Shown: piece by piece, positions 48,265 through 56,254 of the stretch
How positions within the stretch are numbered: the first letter of the stretch is position 1
How the letters are laid out: each line of letters starts with the position of its first letter
From: Terriglobia bacterium
GTDB taxonomy: Bacteria; Acidobacteriota; Terriglobia; Bryobacterales; Bryobacteraceae
DNA length: 64,000 nt
NCBI GenBank assembly: GCA_021325235.1
Contig: JAJPHN010000025.1
Location: 1-64,000, forward strand
Direction: 5' to 3'
Notes under the pieces: generated by a model
What the model was told of the DNA's origin: nothing
The model's database searches: none
What the model saw: only the letters and a program-made list of their open reading frames with translations
Position numbers and translations under genes: made by a program

Positions 48265-49784
48265 TGCTGTTTCTCTCCTGAATTGGATTGCATGGCTTTC
48301 TCGACTGCTTCACGGGCCTTGGCCGACAGTCCGCGCGTGTTCAGCGCCATCTGAAATTGCGAGTTGGCCTGGCCCGCGTCGCCCGCTTTCAAAGACAACT
48401 GCCCGAGATAGTAGTGAGACCATCCGGCAGCCGTAGAGTCCGGGCTCGCCTCGATCGTACGTTGAAAGAGATTCTGCGCTTCGTCCCAACGTTTCTGCTG
48501 AAGCGCAATCAAGCCGAGCCCATAGTAAGCCCGGCCCTGCAGAGCTTTGTCAGAAGTCTGCTGGAGAGCCTTCTTGAAGGTCTTCTCCGCATTCTCGGCA
48601 TCGTGCTGCTCGAACATTCCCTCGGCTGCGTCCACCGACTCTTCGCCCGGATCGATCTGCATCTTGGCCGGCGGCGCAATCACGCGCGGCGCTACCGATT
48701 GCGCAAACTGCACATTTTTCAACCGCTTTTCTTCTCGATGCACGTCAATAGCGGAGACCAGATCGGGATAGTACAGCCGAAGCGAATCCGGCTGCTTCTC
48801 GTAGAGTGTCAGCAGATCGTAAAAAGCGGGTGTCAGAATGAACCCTTCGCGCACCGCCTGGTTCACCTCCGCCGACCGCTTCTCCGCGCTTTCGTGCGTG
48901 AGCCGGATCCCAATCGCTTTGATCAGGCACTTGGTCACGAGCAGCGCAAAATCGTCTTTATAGGCCAGGTCCAGGGCCGGCGCATTCTGAGCGTAGCGCG
49001 CGAGTGGCTTCTTTTCGTTAATAACCGAGCTGTACTTAAAACTCAGCGGATCGAGAACGTAGGCCAGATAAGCATCGCGGATTTCATTAACTGCGGGCAC
49101 ACTCGTCGGCGTGATCACCACGTAGTAGTCGTCCTTGTAACTTCGCACCTGGACCTGATCCGGCGCGGCGAGCAAGTCGAGGTAGATCTGAAAACGGCGT
49201 CCTAAGTAGCCGGAAGGATTACGTAAGTACCCGTTCGCTTCGAAGATGGTGTTGATTACTGCATCCTGATACTCGGCAATCGCGGCATTGTAGGCCGGCT
49301 GCGCGCGGCGCCAGAGATCTTCCAAATTGGCTTCTTTGTAGAACCTTGCCAGCAGCGGGCTGAAGTTGCGCAGCGGCTCTACATCGGGAGGAACCTGAGC
49401 GGGAAGCTCAAAGGCCGGAGCATTTCCGGCGATCAGAGCGAACGACAGATACTGGCTCAGGTTAGCCGTGTCGTCCGCCTTTCGGTGCTCGCGATAATAC
49501 GCCTTGAGTTCAGGTAAACAGGCAATCTGCCTTTTCGCCAATTCTTCGCGTATCTGGCTTCGAACCTTGAATTTTTGATTGAGGGGCGAGTCCATCCCGG
49601 TGTCGTAACCAGCGGCATTGATAGCGGCAAGCGTGGAGAACATCGTAAGGCTAACGCTGAATTCGTTCTCAAGGGACTGCTGCGTGTTGCCGGCGTTTTG
49701 AAGAGGGGAAGCGGCCCGGGCCGGAATCAGCAAAACGAAGGGAAGGATGGCGCAGATAAGGCGAATCAAAAACGGCTCTATCAA
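48261..49784 (-). CDS. Exported TPR protein (507 aa)
   Basis: Signal peptide (IRLICAILPFVLLIPARA), a long alpha-helical middle without known motifs, and C-terminal TPR helices from about residue 400 (FEQHDAENAEKTFKKALQQ, KRWDEAQNLFQRTIEASPDS, KAGDAGQANSQFQMALNT). It heads the TPR-TPR-rnc operon. Its 5' side is shared with the divergent trxA. The domain mix hints at a periplasmic or lipoprotein scaffold. Confidence 0.75.
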   Translation of the reverse strand: MIEPFLIRLICAILPFVLLIPARAASPLQNAGNTQQSLENEFSVSLTMFSTLAAINAAGYDTGMDSPLNQKFKVRSQIREELAKRQIACLPELKAYYREHRKADDTANLSQYLSFALIAGNAPAFELPAQVPPDVEPLRNFSPLLARFYKEANLEDLWRRAQPAYNAAIAEYQDAVINTIFEANGYLRNPSGYLGRRFQIYLDLLAAPDQVQVRSYKDDYYVVITPTSVPAVNEIRDAYLAYVLDPLSFKYSSVINEKKPLARYAQNAPALDLAYKDDFALLVTKCLIKAIGIRLTHESAEKRSAEVNQAVREGFILTPAFYDLLTLYEKQPDSLRLYYPDLVSAIDVHREEKRLKNVQFAQSVAPRVIAPPAKMQIDPGEESVDAAEGMFEQHDAENAEKTFKKALQQTSDKALQGRAYYGLGLIALQQKRWDEAQNLFQRTIEASPDSTAAGWSHYYLGQLSLKAGDAGQANSQFQMALNTRGLSAKAREAVEKAMQSNSGEKQQ

Positions 49785-49796
49785 ACCAGAATGTTT

Positions 49797-49833
49797 CTGC
49801 CCCTCAGTTTAGCCCAGGAGGGCAGGTTTTTTT
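49797..49833 (+). terminator. Orphan plus-strand terminator hairpin upstream of trxA
   Basis: CTGCCC(C)TC (49797-49805) pairs with GAGGGCAG (49818-49825), followed by GTTTTTTT. It is oriented on the plus strand, but the neighbour to the left is on the minus strand. It may act as an attenuator in the trxA leader or stop antisense transcription. Confidence 0.5.
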
Positions 49834-49904
49834 CCGCTTTCCAGATGCCAGTCACCGGGTGAATCAAAAAGCGATGTTAGATCATCAACAGATAGGAGAT
49901 TTAA

Positions 49905-50267
49905 ATGGCAGGTAGTAACACACTCACCTTCACTGACGATAACTTCGATAAAGATGTGCTGAACGCAGACGTCCCGGTCCTGGTCGACTTCTGGGCGGAA
50001 TGGTGTGGCCCCTGCCGCATGATGGGTCCGACCGTGGATCAGGTCGCGAACGAGTACGCCGGCAAGGTAAAAGTCGGCAAGCTGGACGTGGATGCGAACC
50101 AGCAGACCGCATACCGTTACGGTATCCGCGGCATTCCGACGTTGCTGCTCTTCAAAGGCGGCCAGATCGTGGAACAAAAGGTCGGCGCAATCGGCAAGCC
50201 CGAGTTCCAGAAAATGATCGAGAAGCACGTGGCCACTCAGCCGGTGGGCGTCGAGACCAAAGCCTGA
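49905..50267 (+). CDS. trxA: Thioredoxin
   Basis: Cytosolic disulfide reductase of 120 residues. The active site is WCGPC with Cys34 and Cys37; the cis-proline motif GIPTLLLFKGG is present. AGGAG lies about 8 bases before the ATG. The last 12 residues (ATQPVGVETKA) extend beyond the usual fold. A nine-base TTAGATCAT (49877-49885) matches half of the perR palindrome at 62620 but is not a full site. Confidence 0.97.
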   Translation: MAGSNTLTFTDDNFDKDVLNADVPVLVDFWAEWCGPCRMMGPTVDQVANEYAGKVKVGKLDVDANQQTAYRYGIRGIPTLLLFKGGQIVEQKVGAIGKPEFQKMIEKHVATQPVGVETKA

Positions 50268-50282
50268 TTTGGTGTTACCGTG

Positions 50283-50308
50283 GGGACAGGCAATCTTGTG
50301 CCTGTCCC
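50283..50308 (+). repeat. REP-like palindrome between trxA and the ankyrin gene
   Basis: GGGACAGGCA (50283-50292) pairs with TGCCTGTCCC (50299-50308) around ATCTTG, a perfect 10-bp stem. It is the only sequence of note in the short gap. It resembles dispersed mini-palindromes of Acidobacteriota, from memory, and could serve as an mRNA-end hairpin; there is no U-tract. Confidence 0.6.
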
Positions 50309-50315
50309 TCCGGCC

Positions 50316-51554
50316 ATGTTTCGGGTGATTGCACTGCTGCTGTTTGCAATCACCGGCTATGGCCAGCTGCCTCCACTGCACGACGCGATCCGGAATGGCG
50401 ATTTGCCACGCGTTTCCGTGCTGATCCGCTCGGGCGCGAACGTAAATGCCGCCGATCCGGCGGGCACACCGCCGTTGATCGCGGCTGTTCTCTCCAATCA
50501 ACTTGAAATCACCCGTTTTCTGCTGGGGCATGGTGCCGCGATAGACGCGCGCCAGGGCGAGACCGGCGGAACAGCGCTCTACTATGCGGTCGCAAATGGT
50601 CGGCCCGAACTTGTTCGCATCTTGCTTCAGTCCGGCGCGCGAACGGAGCTCCGTTTTCGCGACAATCAGACGGTTCTGCACCTGGCTGCCGTGCGCGGCG
50701 AAGCGCAGATCGCGGATTTGCTGCTTGCTGGCGGCGCTTTGCTGGATGCTACGGATTCGTCGGGAAATACGCCGCTAGACGCCGCCGTTCTGCACGGGCG
50801 CGCAGCGGTGGCCGAGCTGCTGGTAGGGCGGGGAGCCGATCCGAATCGCGTTCACGGTCCCAATAAACGAGGTCCGCTGGACGAGGCGGCTATTGCGGGC
50901 TATGCGCCGATTGCGGATATTCTCATTCGAGCCGGAGCTGATCCCACAGCGCGCGATAACTCGGGCCAGTCGCCTCTCGATCTCGCGCTGGCCTACAAGA
51001 ATAAACAAGTTGTCGAACGCCTGTTACGGGTCGCAGATTCGCAAACGGCTCTGCGGCGGGAGTTTGGCGCTGCAATGGAGAATGCAGTCGCGCGCGGTCG
51101 CACGGCTACGGCCCGATTGCTGCTCGATTCGGGATGGAGCGCAAACGAGCGCACCTCAGCGGGATCGACATATCTGAACGATGCTGCTCTTAAAGGCCGT
51201 CTTCCACTGGCCCATCTGCTGCTCGATTATGGCGCTGCCGTCGATTCGCGTAATTCGCAAGGCGGCACACCGCTCCACGATGCCGCGATCGGCGGAAATC
51301 CGGAACTAATTGACTTACTGATCGAACGCGGCGCTGCGGTCGACGTGCGGGATACGGAGTCCGATGCCACACCGCTGATGTTGGCTGCTTCGCTCGGCAA
51401 CAGCGCTGCGGTTACCGCTCTGCTGGCGCACGGTGCGAATCCGCTGCTGGTGGACCGCACCGGACGGAGCGCCCTGGCGCGGGCGCGAGAAGCGCAAAAT
51501 CCCGAGCTGGTACGGTTACTCGAAACCGCCAAGAGATCAGCCGCGAAAAGCTAG
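50316..51554 (+). CDS. Exported ankyrin-repeat protein
   Basis: A 412-residue protein with a signal peptide (MFRVIALLLFAITGYG) and about ten ankyrin repeats filling the rest (TPLIAAVLSNQLEITRFLL, TALYYAVANGRPELVRILLQ, TPLHDAAIGGNPELIDLLIE). It is probably a periplasmic interaction module. ATG 50316 was chosen over an in-frame GTG at 50280, because the longer form would place the palindrome inside the coding region and delay the signal peptide. No enzymatic domain is present. Confidence 0.85.
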   Translation: MFRVIALLLFAITGYGQLPPLHDAIRNGDLPRVSVLIRSGANVNAADPAGTPPLIAAVLSNQLEITRFLLGHGAAIDARQGETGGTALYYAVANGRPELVRILLQSGARTELRFRDNQTVLHLAAVRGEAQIADLLLAGGALLDATDSSGNTPLDAAVLHGRAAVAELLVGRGADPNRVHGPNKRGPLDEAAIAGYAPIADILIRAGADPTARDNSGQSPLDLALAYKNKQVVERLLRVADSQTALRREFGAAMENAVARGRTATARLLLDSGWSANERTSAGSTYLNDAALKGRLPLAHLLLDYGAAVDSRNSQGGTPLHDAAIGGNPELIDLLIERGAAVDVRDTESDATPLMLAASLGNSAAVTALLAHGANPLLVDRTGRSALARAREAQNPELVRLLETAKRSAAKS

Positions 51555-51599
51555 AGTTCGGCGCAATCCTGCTACGCTTCAAAAGAAAGAACTCGGCCT

Positions 51600-53324
51600 A
51601 TGTGGAAATTTCTGCTCGGCGTACTCATCGGCATCATCGTTACGGTGTTTGGAATTTTCGTTGTCTTCCTGGCGTTAGGCCGCTTGTTCGCCAATAAGGC
51701 TCCATCGGTTCCGGGCGATTCGGCCCTGGTGCTCTCGCTGCGCGGGGATGTGCCCGAATCGGCACCGGTCGATATGGCGATTCCGTTCTTCGAGCAGAAA
51801 ACGGCTCCAACGGTGCGCGACCTCTGGACGTCGCTGCACGAAGCTGCCGCGGATAACCGGATCAAGGCTGTCATTCTGGAGCCGCAGCATCTTGTAGCCG
51901 GCTGGGGACGGTTGCAGGAACTGCGCCAGGAACTGCTCGATTTCAAGCGCTCTGGAAAACCGGTTTACGCTTATTTGCAATCCCCGGGTTCGCGCGAATA
52001 CTATCTCGCTTCCGCCGCGGACCGCATCTATTTATCGCCCAGCGACATGCTCGAGGTTAAGGGATTCCTGCTCGAGACCATGTACTTCAAAGAGGGTCTC
52101 GATAAGCTCGGCATTCAGTTTCAGGTCGATCATATCGGTCGCTACAAAGATGCCGGCGATATCTTCACCCGGACCAATATGTCGCCCGAAACGCGCGAAG
52201 TGTTGAGCCAGGTGCTCGATCAGATCTACAACGATTTTTGCGCCACCATCGGCCAGGGACGACACAAGTCAGCTGACGAAATCAAGGCGCTGATTGATCA
52301 GGGACCGTTTACTGCCGATCAGGCCAAGGCGAACGGCCTGGTGGATCAGCTGGCGTACAACGACGAATTGTACGGCGATCTGCAGAAGAAGACGAACGTC
52401 AGCAAGCTGAACCGGCTCGATATTCGAACCTATTTCCGTGCCGCGCCTGGGCAAGGCGACCGTATCGCCTTTCTGGTTGGCGATGGCGAAATCATACAGG
52501 GCGATACCGGCAATTCATTCGGCGACGCGACCGAGATCGCGGATCGTTCGTTTGCACGGCTGGTGCGGCAGGTACGCAACGACTCTGGCGTAAAGGGCGT
52601 GATCGTGCGAATCAATTCGCCGGGCGGCGATGCGCTGGCATCGGATGTGATTTTGCACGAGCTCAGAATGCTGAGCGCCGCCAAGCCGACGGTCATTTCC
52701 ATGTCGGATGTGGCAGCTTCGGGCGGCTACTACATGGCGATGACGGGCGATTCGGTGGTCGCGTACCCGGATACGATTACGGGATCCATAGGAGTGCTCT
52801 ATGCCCGGCCGGTGCTGCATGGTTTGTTTGACAAGCTCGGGATTCAGGCCGATCTGCTGTCGCGCGGCAAGCTCGCCGAAATGGATTCGGCCTATCTGCC
52901 GCTTTCGGATGCGGCGCGGCAGAAGCTGCACGAGTCCATCCAGACCACATACAATATCTTTGTCTCGAAGGTGGCGAGTGCGCGCCATAAGAGCTATGAC
53001 CAGATCGACCCCATTGCGCAGGGGCGCGTGTGGATGGGCGCGGAGGCGCAGCAGAACGGCCTGGTGGACCAACTCGGCGGACTCGATCAGGCCGTAGCTC
53101 TGATCCGGCAGAAGGCGCATCTCACGCCGACCGGGCAGACCAACCTTGTGCTGTATCCGCCGCGCAAAAGCCTGCTCGAAGTGCTCGCGAACTCCTCGCC
53201 CGAAGCGGTGCAGGATTCAGCCGCGGAGAGCAAGCTGCGCCAACTGCTACCGGCTCTGCCCGGCAAGGCGCTGCTGCATGGCGGCGTGCTGCGCATTCTG
53301 CCTTATCGCTTCGACGTCCACTGA
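51600..53324 (+). CDS. sppA: Signal peptide peptidase SppA (67-kDa type)
   Basis: Membrane-anchored serine protease with a Ser/Lys dyad that degrades cleaved signal peptides; 574 residues, the double-domain form. The N-terminal helix is FLLGVLIGIIVTVFGIFVVF. The catalytic Lys is predicted at about 183 (IGRYKDAGDIF) and Ser at about 374 (VAASGGYYMA), the relative positions known from E. coli SppA. GSIGVLYARPVL is a further family block. The SD is weak. Convergent with the histone-like gene. Confidence 0.93.
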   Translation: MWKFLLGVLIGIIVTVFGIFVVFLALGRLFANKAPSVPGDSALVLSLRGDVPESAPVDMAIPFFEQKTAPTVRDLWTSLHEAAADNRIKAVILEPQHLVAGWGRLQELRQELLDFKRSGKPVYAYLQSPGSREYYLASAADRIYLSPSDMLEVKGFLLETMYFKEGLDKLGIQFQVDHIGRYKDAGDIFTRTNMSPETREVLSQVLDQIYNDFCATIGQGRHKSADEIKALIDQGPFTADQAKANGLVDQLAYNDELYGDLQKKTNVSKLNRLDIRTYFRAAPGQGDRIAFLVGDGEIIQGDTGNSFGDATEIADRSFARLVRQVRNDSGVKGVIVRINSPGGDALASDVILHELRMLSAAKPTVISMSDVAASGGYYMAMTGDSVVAYPDTITGSIGVLYARPVLHGLFDKLGIQADLLSRGKLAEMDSAYLPLSDAARQKLHESIQTTYNIFVSKVASARHKSYDQIDPIAQGRVWMGAEAQQNGLVDQLGGLDQAVALIRQKAHLTPTGQTNLVLYPPRKSLLEVLANSSPEAVQDSAAESKLRQLLPALPGKALLHGGVLRILPYRFDVH

Positions 53325-53407
53325 AAACAACTTCGCAACGGCGCAGATTCGTGTGAGTGCGCACGTCGTGCGGCGACGGGCGGCCGCCGCACATCGCGAT
53401 TTCAGCT

Positions 53408-53764
53408 TTAACTCGACTTTTTCGCCGTATGCTTCTTGGTCGTATGCTTTTTCGTTGTATGTTTCCTGGCCGCGCCCTTTTTGGCGGTGCTCTTCTTGGC
53501 GCTCGACTTTTTGGCCGTTGATTTTTTCGCGGTACTTTTCTTGGCGGTCGACTTCTTCTTCGCCGGTACATTGCCGCCTGCTCGGCGCGCTTCGCTCAAG
53601 CCGATTGCAATCGCCTGCTTGCGGCTCTTCACTTTCTTCCCACTGCGGCCCGAGGAAAGCTCGTGATGCTTATACTCGTGCATCACTTTCTCCATCTTAT
53701 TCTTCGTCGTGCGCTTCGAGCCCGACGATGATTTCTTACTCGATGAACTCTTCTTTGTTGCCAT
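53408..53764 (-). CDS. Lysine-rich histone-H1-like protein with DUF6496-like domain
   Basis: A 118-residue, very basic protein. A Ser/Lys N-terminus precedes a short domain, about residues 24-66 (KMEKVMHEYKHHELSSG, KQAIAIGLSEARRAGG), resembling DUF6496. From about residue 70 the tail is a tandem array of STAKK/HTTKK units, as in eukaryotic H1 or bacterial AlgP-like proteins. The protein likely binds DNA or compacts the nucleoid, by inference. ATG 53764 is chosen on AGGGAGAAG upstream over an ATG seven codons earlier. Confidence 0.75.
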   Translation of the reverse strand: MATKKSSSSKKSSSGSKRTTKNKMEKVMHEYKHHELSSGRSGKKVKSRKQAIAIGLSEARRAGGNVPAKKKSTAKKSTAKKSTAKKSSAKKSTAKKGAARKHTTKKHTTKKHTAKKSS

Positions 53765-53791
53765 TTCTACTTCTCCCTTAATCAAACGTAT

Positions 53792-53844
53792 GCACGCGTT
53801 TAAACAAACGCATGCTTATATGAGTGGAGAGTAACAGTTTTCAA
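53792..53844 (-). promoter_or_regulatory. Promoter and leader hairpin of the histone-like gene
   Basis: On the minus strand TTGAAA (53844-53839) and TATAAG (53820-53815) are spaced 18 bp. Directly downstream, GCATGCGTTT and AAACGCGTGC (53815-53806/53801-53792) form a 10-bp stem with one G-U pair and a GTTT loop, about 28 bases before the ATG. Confidence 0.5.
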
Positions 53845-53904
53845 AGCGTTTCGCACGAAGTGAGTACCTCCGGTTGATATTCTGACTGTTGGAAGGACCC
53901 GGTT

Positions 53905-54432
53905 TTGTCGCGTATCTCGGCTGCGTTTCGCAGTTTTTTTTCTCTTCTCTTCTCCGGCATACTGCCGGAAGATATTGCACGTGAATATGGCTTTGTGAAA
54001 GCAGCGCCGGTGCCCGTGGTTGCTCCCGAGCCTCCGAAAATCAGGGCTTCGGATGGAGCGCTGCAATTACTCGGAATTCTGCAGCGTGATGCACGTCTTG
54101 TCGATTTCCTGATGGAAGATATCACCGGCTACTCCGATGAGCAGGTTGGCGCGGCTGTTCGCACGCTCCACGCCGATTCGAAAGCAGCTCTGGGCCGGCA
54201 TCTCACGCTGGCGCCGGTGATGGATGCAGTCGAAGGCACGTACCAGAAACTGGATGTCTCGAAGTCTCCCGACCCGAATCGCATCAAACTGATAGGCAAC
54301 GTGCCCGCCAGCGGCAAGGCGCCCGGCGGAACGCTGCGCCATCGGGGCTGGAAAGCGGAGAGCATCGAGCTGCCTCCGTTGGGCAAACAGGACGTGACGA
54401 TCCTTGCTCCAGCCGAACTGGAAATCGAGTAG
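53905..54432 (+). CDS. DUF2760 domain protein
   Basis: A 175-residue soluble protein matching DUF2760: an N-terminal amphipathic stretch (FRSFFSLLFSGILPEDI), then ALQLLGILQRDARLVDFLME and the C-terminal GTLRHRGWKAESIELPPLG. The family nearly always neighbours Hsp70-like genes, as here, and is thought to assist them; its biochemistry is unknown. The start is TTG 53905, supported by GGAAGGA about 8 bases upstream. It ends 13 bases before the first Hsp70. Confidence 0.82.
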   Translation: MSRISAAFRSFFSLLFSGILPEDIAREYGFVKAAPVPVVAPEPPKIRASDGALQLLGILQRDARLVDFLMEDITGYSDEQVGAAVRTLHADSKAALGRHLTLAPVMDAVEGTYQKLDVSKSPDPNRIKLIGNVPASGKAPGGTLRHRGWKAESIELPPLGKQDVTILAPAELEIE

Positions 54433-54445
54433 CCGTCATAATCTA

Positions 54446-56254
54446 ATGTCGAAGTTTGTCGTCGGAATTGATCTCGGCACCACCAACAGCGCCCTCGCTT
54501 ACGCGCCAGTCGACAACGCTGATGGCGAGCAGCCACATGTGGAACTGATGCCGATCCCGCAAACCGCTGCTCCGAACGAGATCAGCGAGTTCGATCTGCT
54601 TCCGTCCTCGCTTTATCTTCCCGGCCCGAACGAATTCGTCGAGGGCGCACTCGCACTCCCCTGGGATGGCCAACCAAAGTATCTGGTCGGACAATTCGCG
54701 CGCCGGCGCGGCATCGAGAACGCCTCGAGGCTCGTCAACTCCGCCAAGAGCTGGTTATCGAATCCGCATTCGGATCCCAACACACCCTTGCTGCCGTTGA
54801 ACGCTCCCGAGGGTGTGGAAAAGATCTCGCCTGTGGAGGCTTCGCGCGCCTATCTGGCCCATCTCAAAGCGGCGTGGGATTTCAAGAATCCTGACGCGCC
54901 ATTCGAGAAACAGCACGTTCTCATCACCGTACCGGCTTCATTCGACGCGGCCGCTCGCGATCTCACCCAGCGTGCCGCGCACGAAGCCGGGTATCCGGAG
55001 GTCACCGTTCTTGAAGAGCCGCAAGCCGCTTTTTACGCCTGGATCGCCCGCAACCCGAACTGGCGCGAGCAGGTCAAACCCGGTGATCTTATCCTGGTCG
55101 TCGATATCGGCGGTGGCACAACCGATTTCAGCCTCATCGCCGTCACCGAACAATCGGGCGAGCTGCAGCTCGAACGCATCGCCGTTGGCGAACACCTCCT
55201 GCTTGGCGGCGACAACATGGATCTCGCGGTCGCGCATCACGCCTCCCAGCAATTCACTCAGAAAAACATCCGTCTGGATCTGATCCAGTTCCACGCGTTG
55301 TGGCAGCAATGCCGCACGGCCAAAGAAGCACTGCTTTCCGATGCTGAGAATGCCCCGACCGATCACCCCCTGACGATTCTCGGCCGCGGTACCGGTCTGG
55401 TCGGTGGCACGCTGCGCGGCAAAATAACGAGGGAGGACGTTCGCACTCTTCTGCTCGAAGGATTTTTCCCGATCGTTGGTCCTGATGCCGCGCCCCAGAA
55501 ACAACGCCGCGTTGCGCTTGCCGAAGTCGGATTGCAGTACGCGAGCGATCCGGCCGTCACCAAACACCTTGCGCAATTTCTGCGGCAATCAGGGGAACGC
55601 CTCTCCAAGCCTACCCACCTGCTGCTCAATGGCGGCGTATTGCAGGCAGGCGCCATCGAGCACCGGATTTTCGAAGTGCTGAATAGCTGGCTTGCCGGAG
55701 CCGGCGCTCCGCCCGTGGTTGAACTGCGCAGCGAAACAAAATCTTCGGACCTCATGCACGCCGTAGCGCAAGGTGCTGCCTATTACGGACTCGCACGCAG
55801 TGGCAAGGGGGTGCGCATTCGCGGCGGCGTGCCGCGCACCTACTACGTCGGCATCGAGAGCTCTCTGCCCGCGGTGCCCGGGATGCCGGCGCCTATGAAA
55901 GCGTTCACCGTGGTACCGTTCGGCCTTGAGGAAGGCTCGCGCGTAGAACTGCCACAAAAACGCTTTGCCCTGATTGTTGGTGAGCCCGCTGAATTCCGCT
56001 TTTTCTCCTCGCTCACTCGCAAAGACGACAATGCCGGCGAGATGCTCGATTACCTGCCCGACGATGTTGAAGAACTCGCGCCAATTGAAGTTCTGCTTCC
56101 CCCGCACAAGCACGACTCGGCGCAGGAGATCGTGCCCGTAACACTCGAAAGCAACGTCACCGAAACGGGCATGCTCGAGCTGTGGTGCGTCGCCGATGAC
56201 GGTCGCCGCTGGAAACTCGAGTTCAATGTGCGCGAGCGCGCCGCAGCCGCATGA
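54446..56254 (+). CDS. Hsp70-family chaperone-like ATPase (602 aa)
   Basis: Actin-fold Hsp70 ATPase. VVGIDLGTTNSALAYAP is phosphate 1; TVLEEPQAAFYAW and VVDIGGGTTDFSLIAV are phosphate 2, and THLLLNGGVLQAG is in the adenosine region. The residues after about 430 do not resemble the DnaK substrate-binding domain, so it is a specialised Hsp70 similar to HscC-like or DUF2760-linked forms. ATG 54446 starts the family N-terminus; an earlier in-frame ATG at 54404 is rejected. The stop overlaps the next Hsp70 start (ATGA). Confidence 0.88.
   Translation: MSKFVVGIDLGTTNSALAYAPVDNADGEQPHVELMPIPQTAAPNEISEFDLLPSSLYLPGPNEFVEGALALPWDGQPKYLVGQFARRRGIENASRLVNSAKSWLSNPHSDPNTPLLPLNAPEGVEKISPVEASRAYLAHLKAAWDFKNPDAPFEKQHVLITVPASFDAAARDLTQRAAHEAGYPEVTVLEEPQAAFYAWIARNPNWREQVKPGDLILVVDIGGGTTDFSLIAVTEQSGELQLERIAVGEHLLLGGDNMDLAVAHHASQQFTQKNIRLDLIQFHALWQQCRTAKEALLSDAENAPTDHPLTILGRGTGLVGGTLRGKITREDVRTLLLEGFFPIVGPDAAPQKQRRVALAEVGLQYASDPAVTKHLAQFLRQSGERLSKPTHLLLNGGVLQAGAIEHRIFEVLNSWLAGAGAPPVVELRSETKSSDLMHAVAQGAAYYGLARSGKGVRIRGGVPRTYYVGIESSLPAVPGMPAPMKAFTVVPFGLEEGSRVELPQKRFALIVGEPAEFRFFSSLTRKDDNAGEMLDYLPDDVEELAPIEVLLPPHKHDSAQEIVPVTLESNVTETGMLELWCVADDGRRWKLEFNVRERAAAA

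Noticed and set aside
49877-49885. PerR operator at trxA
   Set aside because: Only a half-site; listed as a low-interest observation, not as a feature.
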